Shown here piece by piece: positions 33,517 through 41,803 of a stretch of 64,000 nucleotides of DNA. The notes under the pieces are model-generated. The model did not search any database and was not told the origin of the DNA. It worked only from the letters and a program-made list of their open reading frames with translations. This DNA comes from an uncultured Clostridia bacterium (GTDB taxonomy: Bacteria > Bacillota > Clostridia > TANB77 > CAG-508): the NCBI GenBank assembly GCA_934149075.1, contig CAKPDR010000006.1:1-64000 (forward strand), read 5' to 3'. Every line of letters begins with the position of its first letter. Position 1 is the first letter of the stretch. Made by a program: the position numbers and the translations under genes.

Positions 33517-34689
33517 ATGGCAGCAAGTAAAGACTACTATGGAATATTAGGTGTTCAAAAAACTGCAACAGATGATGAACTAAAAAAAGCATATAGAAAA
33601 CTTGCAAAAAAATATCATCCAGATGCAAACCCAGATAATAAAAAAGAAGCTGAAGAGAAATTTAAAGAAGTAAATGAAGCATATGAAGTATTATCTAATC
33701 CGCAAAAAAGAAAAATGTATGACCAATTTGGTACAGTTGATCCACAAGGATTTGGAGGATTTAATGGAGCTGGTGGACCTTTTGGTGGTGGAAATTATTA
33801 TTCATACACATCTTCAGGATTTGATGGATTTTCAGATTTCGGAGATTTAGGTGATATATTTTCATCATTTTTTGGTGGAGGTGCAAGAACTGGTGGTAGA
33901 ACTCAAGCACAACGTGGACCAAGAAAAGGTGCAGACCTTAATTTAAATATGGAAATCACATTTGAAGAAGCATTTTTGGGTGTTGAAAAAGAAATATCAA
34001 TAACAAGACCAGATACTTGTAGTGTTTGTCACGGTTCTGGGGCAAGACCTGGAACATCAGTAACAAAATGTCCAACATGTAATGGAACTGGAACTGTACG
34101 TCAAGTTCAAAATACAATTCTTGGACAAATGCAAACAACAAGAACATGTACAGCATGTCATGGAACAGGAGAAATTATAAAAGAACCTTGTGATAATTGT
34201 AAAGGAAAAGGAACTGTTAGAAAACAAGCTAGAATAAAAGTAAAAATTCCAGCAGGGATTGATGATAACCAAACAGTAGTATTAAGAGGAGAAGGAGAAC
34301 CTGGTGAAAAGGGTGGAGCAAAAGGAGATTTATACATAACTGTTAGAATACGTAAAAGTAATATTTATACAAGAAAAGGAACGACTGTAATGTGTGAAGT
34401 TCCAATAACAATAACACAAGCAACTTTAGGAGCAACTTTGAAAATACCTATGGTTGATGGAAGTACTGAAAATTATACAATTCCAGATGGAACTCAAACA
34501 GGTACAAAATTTACAATTAGAGATAGAGGATTTACATCTTTAAATTCTTCTTCAAGAGGAAATTTTGTGTTTACAGTTGTTGTTCAGACTCCTAAGAGAC
34601 TTAATAAGGAACAAAGAGAATTATTAGAAAAATTGGCTAAAACTATGAATGAACAACCACCTATTAAGAAAAAAGGATTATTCGGATAA
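33517..34689 (+). CDS. dnaJ: Chaperone protein DnaJ (Hsp40, type I)
   Basis: Co-chaperone that delivers substrates to DnaK and stimulates its ATPase, 390 aa. The J-domain is intact with [12 protein letters not shown] and the HPD motif (KKYHPDANP) near residue 33. A Gly/Phe-rich linker spans about 75-135. Four zinc-finger CxxCxGxG repeats are visible: [24 protein letters not shown] and CDNCKGKG. The C-terminal substrate domain follows. AGAGGTG lies 7-8 nt before the ATG. It ends the heat-shock operon. No clear terminator was seen, and a new consensus promoter starts 18 bp after the stop. Confidence 0.98.
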   Translation: MAASKDYYGILGVQKTATDDELKKAYRKLAKKYHPDANPDNKKEAEEKFKEVNEAYEVLSNPQKRKMYDQFGTVDPQGFGGFNGAGGPFGGGNYYSYTSSGFDGFSDFGDLGDIFSSFFGGGARTGGRTQAQRGPRKGADLNLNMEITFEEAFLGVEKEISITRPDTCSVCHGSGARPGTSVTKCPTCNGTGTVRQVQNTILGQMQTTRTCTACHGTGEIIKEPCDNCKGKGTVRKQARIKVKIPAGIDDNQTVVLRGEGEPGEKGGAKGDLYITVRIRKSNIYTRKGTTVMCEVPITITQATLGATLKIPMVDGSTENYTIPDGTQTGTKFTIRDRGFTSLNSSSRGNFVFTVVVQTPKRLNKEQRELLEKLAKTMNEQPPIKKKGLFG

Positions 34690-34707
34690 AAAAAGTATAC
34701 ATAATAA

Positions 34708-34736
34708 TTGACAGCGCTTATTAAATGATGTATAAT
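34708..34736 (+). promoter_or_regulatory. Consensus SigA promoter of the 34802 gene
   Basis: TTGACA (34708-34713), 17-bp spacer, TATAAT (34731-34736): a perfect consensus match. Confidence 0.93.
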
Positions 34737-34801
34737 AAAAATGTAGACATTTTTAAAGATGGACACAGTCAAATGACTATTGTCAAACAGGAGGAAAATA
34801 C

Positions 34802-35131
34802 ATGATTACATCAAAAGAGGTAAAAGGAAAAATGGAACAAGAAATATCAGCAATTTCAAATGCAATCTGCGAGCGGATTGAAAAAAAGTTAAACGATAAA
34901 TTTATTGTTGATATGAATAAGAATGAATCAGCAATGGGTGAACTTTTAATACAAGGAAAAATCTATATAGGGTATTCCTGTATACAAAGGAAACTTCAAA
35001 GCGAATTTGGGTTTGACAATTATTCATCAGCGTGGGCGGTTTTACTAATAAAGGCAGAAGCAATTTTAGAGAAAAAACTTGCAGAAGCTGGATGGAGGAT
35101 AGAAGGAGATTATCTTGTCCCGATTGATTAA
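34802..35131 (+). CDS. Hypothetical protein, 109 aa, strongly expressed monocistronic unit
   Basis: I do not recognise the family. The protein is soluble, mixed-charge and probably alpha-helical, starting MITSKEVKGKMEQEISAISN, with a GY-S-CIQRKLQSEFGF segment in the middle and a C-terminal LAEAGWRIEGDYLVPID. AGGAGG lies 7-8 nt before the ATG. A perfect promoter and a 10-bp terminator (35156-35190) delimit it. Base use is slightly more G/C-rich than its neighbours (GCGAGCGG near 34869). The strong signals suggest high expression. Confidence 0.75.
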   Translation: MITSKEVKGKMEQEISAISNAICERIEKKLNDKFIVDMNKNESAMGELLIQGKIYIGYSCIQRKLQSEFGFDNYSSAWAVLLIKAEAILEKKLAEAGWRIEGDYLVPID

Positions 35132-35155
35132 CAGAAGGAATATTGTTTTTCAAAA

Positions 35156-35190
35156 AACAGAGCTTGAAATTTAAGCTCTGTTCTTTTTTT
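35156..35190 (+). terminator. Rho-independent terminator after the 34802 gene
   Basis: AACAGAGCTT pairs perfectly with AAGCTCTGTT around GAAATTT, followed by C and a run of T. Confidence 0.93.
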
Positions 35191-35294
35191 CTAAAATCAC
35201 TTTATTTTTTACTTATATTGTAGTATAATATAGTATGTGAAAAAGTCGGGATAAAATGAAAATAAATTGTACTAAATGAAAGGAAGATAGAAAA

Positions 35295-36308
35295 ATGGAA
35301 AAGAAAAGAATAGTAACAGGAGACAGACCAACAGGAAAGCTTCATATTGGGCATTATTTTGGTTCATTAAAAAATAGAGTAAAAATGCAAAATTCAGGGG
35401 AATATGATCCATATATATTAGTAGCAGATGTGCAAGCATTAACAGACAATTTCAACAATCCAGAAAAAGTTAGAAAAAATGTAAGAGAAGTTGTAATGGA
35501 TTACCTTTCAGTAGGAATAGATCCAGAAAAAACAACAATATATATTCAATCGATGATACCAGAAATTGCAGAATTAACAGTATTTTATTCAAATTTAGTA
35601 ACAATAGCAAGACTAGAAAGAAATCCAACAGTAAAAACAGAAATTGCACAAAAAAGAGATATATTTGGTGAAAGTGTAACATACGGATTTTTAGGCTATC
35701 CAGTAAGTCAGGCTGCAGACATAACTGCATTAGAAGGAACAGTTATTCCTGTTGGAGAAGATCAATTACCATTAATAGAACAATGTAGAGAAATCGTTAG
35801 AAAATTTAACAGTATATATGGTGACGTTTTAGTTGAGCCAGAGGCAGTATTATCAAAAGAAAAAAGAATAAAAGGCTTAGATGGAAATGAGAAAATGGGT
35901 AAATCATTAGGAAATGCTATATATTTATCAGATTCAGCAGAGGAAGTTAATAAAAAAGTAATGAGTGCAGTAACAGATCCTAACAGAATAAAAAAAGACG
36001 ACTTAGGAAATCCTGATGTTTGTATGGTATCTTATTATCATAAATTATTTAGTACAGATGAAGAATGTAAAACAGTATGTGAAGAATGTAGAGCAGGAAA
36101 AAGAGGATGTGTTGCATGCAAAAAGCAATTAGCTAAAAATATTAATGCAACATTAGAACCTATAAGAGAAAAAAGAAAATATTATGAAGAAAGACCAGAA
36201 TTAGTTGATGAGATACTAATCAAAGGAACAGAGAAAGCAAGAAATACAGCAAAAGAAACAATGAAAAAAGTAAAAAAAGCAATGAAATTAGACTATTTTG
36301 AAAATTAA
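35295..36308 (+). CDS. trpS: Tryptophanyl-tRNA synthetase with a Cys cluster
   Basis: Class I synthetase that charges tRNA-Trp, 337 aa. The N-terminal TGDRPTGKLHIGHYFGSL carries the HIGH motif (HIGH at residue 17), and EKMGKSLGN is the KMSKS equivalent near 200. The C-terminal part contains four cysteines in the pattern C-x21-C-x6-C-x2-C (from PDVCMVS to KRGCVACKK). This is almost identical to the [4Fe-4S] motif known in Thermotoga maritima TrpRS. Extra cysteines (EECKTVCEEC) lie within it. GAAAGGAAG lies upstream of the ATG. It is followed 9 bp later by obg in an operon. No T-box was found upstream, unlike many trpS genes. Confidence 0.96.
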   Translation: MEKKRIVTGDRPTGKLHIGHYFGSLKNRVKMQNSGEYDPYILVADVQALTDNFNNPEKVRKNVREVVMDYLSVGIDPEKTTIYIQSMIPEIAELTVFYSNLVTIARLERNPTVKTEIAQKRDIFGESVTYGFLGYPVSQAADITALEGTVIPVGEDQLPLIEQCREIVRKFNSIYGDVLVEPEAVLSKEKRIKGLDGNEKMGKSLGNAIYLSDSAEEVNKKVMSAVTDPNRIKKDDLGNPDVCMVSYYHKLFSTDEECKTVCEECRAGKRGCVACKKQLAKNINATLEPIREKRKYYEERPELVDEILIKGTEKARNTAKETMKKVKKAMKLDYFEN

Positions 36309-37592
<1,284 letters not shown>

Positions 37593-37596
37593 ATTT

Positions 37597-37627
37597 GGGA
37601 AAAAATGTACCCGGTACAAAATTTCCC
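37597..37627. repeat. 31-bp TGTACC palindrome, copy 3
   Basis: Identical in sequence to copy 1 at 15189-15219. It lies between obg and the ArsP_2-type gene. Confidence 0.92.
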
Positions 37628-37654
37628 ACACAAAAAGGGGGAAATTAATAAATA

Positions 37655-38509
37655 ATGCAAGAAATTTTAGAAATTTTGAAAGAAACATCAATAGATACAA
37701 TAAAAATAATACCATTTTTATTTATAACATATCTAATAATGGAATATATAGAACACAAAACAAGTAATAAAGTTAAATGTGCAATAGAGAAATCAGGAAA
37801 ATTTGGACCATTATTAGGGGCAATATTAGGAATATTTCCACAGTGTGGATTTTCAGTTTCTGCAACAAACTTGTATTCTACAAGAGTAATAACATTAGGA
37901 ACACTGATTTCAGTGTATTTAACTACATCTGATGAGATGTTGCCAATATTGTTAACTGAATCGGTTTCAATGTCTACTATTATAGCAATATTGTTAATAA
38001 AACTAATACTAGGTATAATAGCTGGATTTACCATTGATATCGTTTTTAGAATAATAAAAAAAGAAAATATAGAAAAACAGAAAATTGAGGAATTGTGTGA
38101 ACAGGAGCATTGCCATTGTGAACATGGAATTGTTACATCTGCACTAAAACATACATTAAATATAATTGTATTTATATTTATAATAACACTCGCAATTAAT
38201 GGAATAATTACTGTAATAGGTGAAGATACAATAGGACAGTTTGTTAGCCAAAACGTTATATTAGGACCGATTATTGCAGGATTGATAGGGTTAATACCAA
38301 ACTGTGCTTCATCTGTAATTTTAACAGAACTATTTGTAGAAGATGTGATTTCTATGCCGGTTTTAATATCAGGGGTGGCTGTGAATGCAGGTGTTGGGTT
38401 ACTTGTATTATTTAAAACAAATAAAAATTTAAAAGAAAATTTAAAAATTGTTGGTCTTTTATACACAATTGGAGTGTTAGCAGGAATAATTTTAGAAATA
38501 GTAATATAA
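37655..38509 (+). CDS. ArsP_2-type multi-pass heavy-metal exporter
   Basis: Integral membrane protein of 284 aa with eight or more hydrophobic segments in two homologous halves. Each half has a proline-cysteine glycine motif: LLGAILGIFPQCGFSVSATNL near residue 50 and IIAGLIGLIPNCASSVILTEL near 205. This internal repeat is characteristic of the putative 10-TM heavy-metal exporter (ArsP_2, PF11449) group. A cytosolic loop carries CEQEHCHCEHG, a Cys/His metal-binding patch. AGGGGG lies about 9 nt before the ATG. The substrate (arsenical, Mn2+ or other) cannot be read from the sequence. An equally long open frame on the opposite strand is rejected as a shadow. Confidence 0.85.
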   Translation: MQEILEILKETSIDTIKIIPFLFITYLIMEYIEHKTSNKVKCAIEKSGKFGPLLGAILGIFPQCGFSVSATNLYSTRVITLGTLISVYLTTSDEMLPILLTESVSMSTIIAILLIKLILGIIAGFTIDIVFRIIKKENIEKQKIEELCEQEHCHCEHGIVTSALKHTLNIIVFIFIITLAINGIITVIGEDTIGQFVSQNVILGPIIAGLIGLIPNCASSVILTELFVEDVISMPVLISGVAVNAGVGLLVLFKTNKNLKENLKIVGLLYTIGVLAGIILEIVI

Positions 38510-38601
38510 AATTTGCTTAAAAAGCTTGTAATTTTGGCTCTTTTGTAAGATAATATAAATGTAATCTTTAAATAAAAGGAATGTTTGAAAGGAACAAAAA
38601 T

Positions 38602-40917
38602 ATGAAAATAATAGATAAATTTTTAAAAAAGCTTAATGCAAGTAGAAATACATTTGTAACATATATATTAACATTAATATCTGTTTACATAGTAGTTGAT
38701 AGAATGGTAGAAATGTTATTTATGATTTTTACTGGAGTAGCTGTATCATATTGGGGACCAATACAATATACACTTGCAATGGCATGCCCAGTATTTGCAT
38801 ATTTGTTTTCACCATCATCTGAATTTGCAACATCTAAAAATATGAAGGTAACATTGTTTTATACATATATTATAACATTATATGTTGTCGCGATTTCGAT
38901 GTTTGTACAGGGAATAAATAGAATGACATGGCTTTTTCTGATTTCATTACCTGGTTATACAGATTTAGTAACGAATTTTTCAGAATTAATAAAACCTGCA
39001 TTAACAGCCTTAGCTTTGTATTTACCACTAACAACATTTTATGGTGTTTATAAATGGATACGTTTAGGAGTTATGGATAGTAAAGACCAAACAAGATCAG
39101 TGTGGGATTTCAAGGGAATAAATTTGGCGGATACTAAATCTGGACATGGTCCATTTACATGTGATATGCATATATGCAATAATTTTGAAAGTGGCAAAAA
39201 AATGATTTTTGAAGAAAAAGCTAGATTTCAATCATTATTAGCATGTGGAGGATCAGGGACAGGAAAAACATCACTGATTTTAGAACCAATGATGGCTAAG
39301 GATATAGAGAAAAAAGCCTTCTATATTGCAAATGCAAAGGAGATGGGGTATACAGCATTAAAAACAGGTATTGCTGTATTAAATAAACCATATGATAATG
39401 ACTATTTAAACCAAAACTTTAATTTAAATATGATAACACCAGTAAGTGGAAAAGAAGATATTTATAAAGCATATATGAAAAAAATGATAATTGCATCATT
39501 GGGAAATGACATTGTATATAGAAACCTTGGAATGACACTAATTACACCAGATTATGATTCATTATCAAGAATAAAAAATGTATGCAAAAATTATCATATA
39601 AAATGCAATATTGTAGATCCGTCAGATTCAAATTCTATTGGACTAAATCCATTTGTGTATGATGATCCTGCAAAAATTGCAATAACAATATCATCAGTTT
39701 TAAAAGGAATGTATGCAAGCAATCATCTAGAAAAAGAAGAAATGTATAGAGAAGAATTTATAATACAGGCAGTAGAGAATGTAGCAATTATGTTAAAAGA
39801 AATGTATCCTAAGATGAATGGAGGAAAAATTCCAAATCTAGAAGATTTGTTAAAAATGTTAACAAATTTTGAATTAGTAGAGAAAATGTGCGAAATAATG
39901 AAAACTGATGATGTGTTAGCAGAAAAATATAGTGCACAAATCAGATATTTTAAAAAGAATTTTTACTCTAATAGCCCAGCAAGACAGGAAACAGAAAAGG
40001 ACATTTATATAGCGGTTGCACAGTTAGATAATTTATTAAGATTACCAGGGGTAAAATCAATTTTGTGTAATAGGAATAATAACTTAGACTTTGATAGAGC
40101 ACTAAAAGATGGAGAAATTACGTTAGTATGTACTCGTAGAGGAGATTTAGGAAGAATCACGCATAAAGCTTTTGGATTATTCTTTATATTATCAATGCAA
40201 AATGCTGTATTGAGAAGAGAAGGAAATGAAAGTAATAGAATACCAAACTTTTTATATATAGATGAATTTCCAGATTACATATGCAAAGATACAGAAGCTA
40301 TATTTACATTATATCGTAAATATAAAGTTGCAACTGTAATTACAGCACAAAATTTATCTCAATTAGAAGCAAATGAACCAGAAATGAAATATAAGGAAAC
40401 GATTCTTTCTAATTGTGCTAGTAAGATATTTATGGGTGGAGTCACACCCGAAGAAGCTGAATGGTGGTCAAAAGAATTTACAAGAAGAAGAACTTGGGCT
40501 TATTCTAACAGCATGGATATGAATAAATTAGAATATGATTCTAAATATGGTGGTGTTAAATATGATTGGGAAAATTATTTTGCACCTAACAAATTAGCAA
40601 CCATACCTTTAAAAAATGCGGCAGTTAAATTAAAAACTGAATCAGGTAAGTTTGATATTGGAGAAGGAAAAATGAGTTTTCTTGCATCAAAGTATAAAGA
40701 AGAACAACCAATGAAAGTTTATAATTTTTCTAAATTTTCATCAGGTGCAACAAGTAGTGATGATGAACCAACAAAACATAAATTTGATCCTAAAAATATC
40801 GATTTTAAAGACTACGAAAAAAATGAATTTAATCCAATTCAAATTGATAATACAGATGTTAATTTTGAGTTTGATAACGAAAATGCAATTGTGGTTGATT
40901 TTAAAAAGAAAAAATAA
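38602..40917 (+). CDS. VirD4/TraG-like membrane ATPase, orphan
   Basis: Protein of 771 aa. Three to four membrane helices occupy about residues 15-160. A soluble ATPase domain follows, with Walker A GGSGTGKTSL near 215 and Walker B FLYIDEFPDY near 549. The later segment VATVITAQNLSQLE resembles the TraG/TraD C-terminal motif of type IV coupling proteins. The C-terminal 100 residues are acidic and disordered. ATG 38602 has AAAGGA about 8 nt upstream; an ATG at 38581 lacks one. Coupling proteins normally sit with relaxase and T4SS genes, but none are here, so its partner or substrate is unknown. It could be a chromosomal relic of an integrative element or a dedicated DNA/protein pump. Confidence 0.85.
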   Translation: MKIIDKFLKKLNASRNTFVTYILTLISVYIVVDRMVEMLFMIFTGVAVSYWGPIQYTLAMACPVFAYLFSPSSEFATSKNMKVTLFYTYIITLYVVAISMFVQGINRMTWLFLISLPGYTDLVTNFSELIKPALTALALYLPLTTFYGVYKWIRLGVMDSKDQTRSVWDFKGINLADTKSGHGPFTCDMHICNNFESGKKMIFEEKARFQSLLACGGSGTGKTSLILEPMMAKDIEKKAFYIANAKEMGYTALKTGIAVLNKPYDNDYLNQNFNLNMITPVSGKEDIYKAYMKKMIIASLGNDIVYRNLGMTLITPDYDSLSRIKNVCKNYHIKCNIVDPSDSNSIGLNPFVYDDPAKIAITISSVLKGMYASNHLEKEEMYREEFIIQAVENVAIMLKEMYPKMNGGKIPNLEDLLKMLTNFELVEKMCEIMKTDDVLAEKYSAQIRYFKKNFYSNSPARQETEKDIYIAVAQLDNLLRLPGVKSILCNRNNNLDFDRALKDGEITLVCTRRGDLGRITHKAFGLFFILSMQNAVLRREGNESNRIPNFLYIDEFPDYICKDTEAIFTLYRKYKVATVITAQNLSQLEANEPEMKYKETILSNCASKIFMGGVTPEEAEWWSKEFTRRRTWAYSNSMDMNKLEYDSKYGGVKYDWENYFAPNKLATIPLKNAAVKLKTESGKFDIGEGKMSFLASKYKEEQPMKVYNFSKFSSGATSSDDEPTKHKFDPKNIDFKDYEKNEFNPIQIDNTDVNFEFDNENAIVVDFKKKK

Positions 40918-40949
40918 TTTTTAACTTTCAACACAGTTATGAATTTTTG

Positions 40950-40958
40950 TGATATAAT
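40950..40958 (+). promoter_or_regulatory. Extended -10 promoter of the 41008 gene
   Basis: TGATATAAT (TATAAT at 40953-40958) with no clear -35 at 17 bp; the TG extension may compensate. Confidence 0.55.
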
Positions 40959-41007
40959 ATATATGATAACTTGTAGTTAGCTAACAATATTAAGGAGGAT
41001 TGACATT

Positions 41008-41256
41008 ATGAGCCAACGGAAAAAGAATGTAATAGAAAAAAGGAATAACTGGCAAGAGATTATACAGAAAGCAAAAGAAAAAGAAAGAAAGAAAAAAATG
41101 ACTTGGATGGAAAGAAGAAGAGCACAGATTAAATTAGCAAAAATTAAACAGGAATATCTGCATAAAAGTCCTGAGGAGAGAAAAAAACAGATAGAAAGGC
41201 ATAAAGAAATTTTAAAAAGAAGTGATCCAAAGAACAAATTTAAGAACAATTTTTAG
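41008..41256 (+). CDS. Small highly basic helical protein, 82 aa
   Basis: Unrecognised. More than 40 percent of residues are Lys or Arg, and only one membrane-like residue cluster is absent altogether, so it is soluble. It reads as long charged helices (QKAKEKERKKKMTWMERRRA, SPEERKKQIERHKEILKR), a pattern seen in nucleic-acid or ribosome-binding peptides. AAGGAGG lies about 9 nt before the ATG. It has its own extended -10 promoter and terminator (41286-41319). It follows the VirD4-like gene by 90 bp but is probably transcribed separately. Confidence 0.75.
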   Translation: MSQRKKNVIEKRNNWQEIIQKAKEKERKKKMTWMERRRAQIKLAKIKQEYLHKSPEERKKQIERHKEILKRSDPKNKFKNNF

Positions 41257-41285
41257 TTGAACAAGCAGAAAGTAGTATTGTTAGC

Positions 41286-41319
41286 GAACAAGGCCTGGAA
41301 GTTGGGCCTTGTTTTTTAT
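41286..41319 (+). terminator. Rho-independent terminator after the 41008 gene
   Basis: AACAAGGCC pairs with GGCCTTGTT around a 9-nt loop, followed by six T. Confidence 0.92.
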
Positions 41320-41351
41320 TCTAAATTTCGAGAAAATTTTATAAAAAGTGA

Positions 41352-41380
41352 TTGACTATATATGTAAAATATGTTATAAA
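41352..41380 (+). promoter_or_regulatory. SigA promoter of tRNA-Glu
   Basis: TTGACT (41352-41357), 17-bp spacer, TATAAA (41375-41380), about 18 bp before the mature tRNA. It may also drive the riboswitch and ATPase, because no terminator lies between. Confidence 0.88.
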
Positions 41381-41397
41381 TATAAGGTAATCGAAAA

Positions 41398-41472
41398 GGC
41401 CCCTTGGTCAAGCGGTTAAGACGCCACCCTCTCAAGGTGGAATCATGGGTTCGATTCCCGTAGGGGTCACCA
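41398..41472 (+). tRNA. tRNA-Glu, anticodon CTC
   Basis: A complete 75-nt cloverleaf with an encoded CCA. The acceptor stem is GGCCCCT/AGGGGTC, and the D-arm contains GGTCAAGCGGTTAAGAC. The anticodon stem is CCACC/GGTGG with loop CTCTCAA (anticodon CTC at 41431-41433), and the T-arm is GGGTTCGATTCCC. The overall sequence resembles bacterial tRNA-Glu. CTC reads GAG and is a secondary isoacceptor that many AT-rich genomes lack. The 3 prime end is only about 13 bp from the riboswitch. Confidence 0.96.
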
Positions 41473-41484
41473 AAATATTATAAA

Positions 41485-41684
41485 CCTTAAAAGGGAGTAG
41501 TTTTAAATTGTTAATCAACAGTCGCGATTTGTCTATTATATAATAGAATATAAATCTGGTTAGCAAGCTTTTACAGAAAGTAACGAAAACATCAGGTAAA
41601 AAAGTAAACGAGACTTTTAAAGAAAAAATGCAATATAGATATAAGTATATGCAAATTTTTTCTTTAAAAGTCTTGTTTTTTTTT
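41485..41684 (+). promoter_or_regulatory. yybP-ykoY (Mn2+) riboswitch with terminator
   Basis: Aptamer-like conserved blocks occur in order: CCTTAAAAGGGAGTAG (41485-41500), ACAGTCG (41518-41524), a hairpin at 41532-41545 (CTATTATATAATAG), TGGTTAGCAAGC (41557-41568), an AACGAAAAC segment, and ACGAGACTTTT closing P1 (around 41607-41618). The P1 3 prime strand overlaps the 5 prime half of a perfect 18-bp terminator stem (41611-41628 with 41656-41673, then a long T-run). Metal binding would thus favour P1 and read-through. The yybP-ykoY class senses Mn2+ and often precedes P-type ATPases such as Lactococcus YoaB, as here. Confidence 0.78.
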
Positions 41685-41746
41685 ATAATAGGAAAGTGAT
41701 ACTTTATTATTTGTTGTATAAAACTACTTTAAAGGTTATAATAAAA

Positions 41747-41777
41747 GGGAAATTTTGTACCCGGTACATTTTTTCCC
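41747..41777. repeat. 31-bp TGTACC palindrome, copy 4
   Basis: GGGAAATTT, TGTACCCGGTACA, TTTTTTCCC. It lies between the riboswitch terminator and the ATPase ribosome binding site. Confidence 0.92.
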
Positions 41778-41803
41778 AAACATACAAGAAAGGAAAGATG
41801 TAA

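Noticed and set aside
35191..35294. A possible T-box or trp-sensing leader before trpS
   Set aside because: No TGGNACCGCG-like sequence or terminator is present in the short leader.
37645..38466. A 273-codon open frame on the - strand opposite the ArsP_2-type gene
   Set aside because: The + strand frame has a ribosome binding site, membrane topology and family motifs. The - strand frame is a low-complexity Ser/Ile/Asn shadow with no ribosome binding site.
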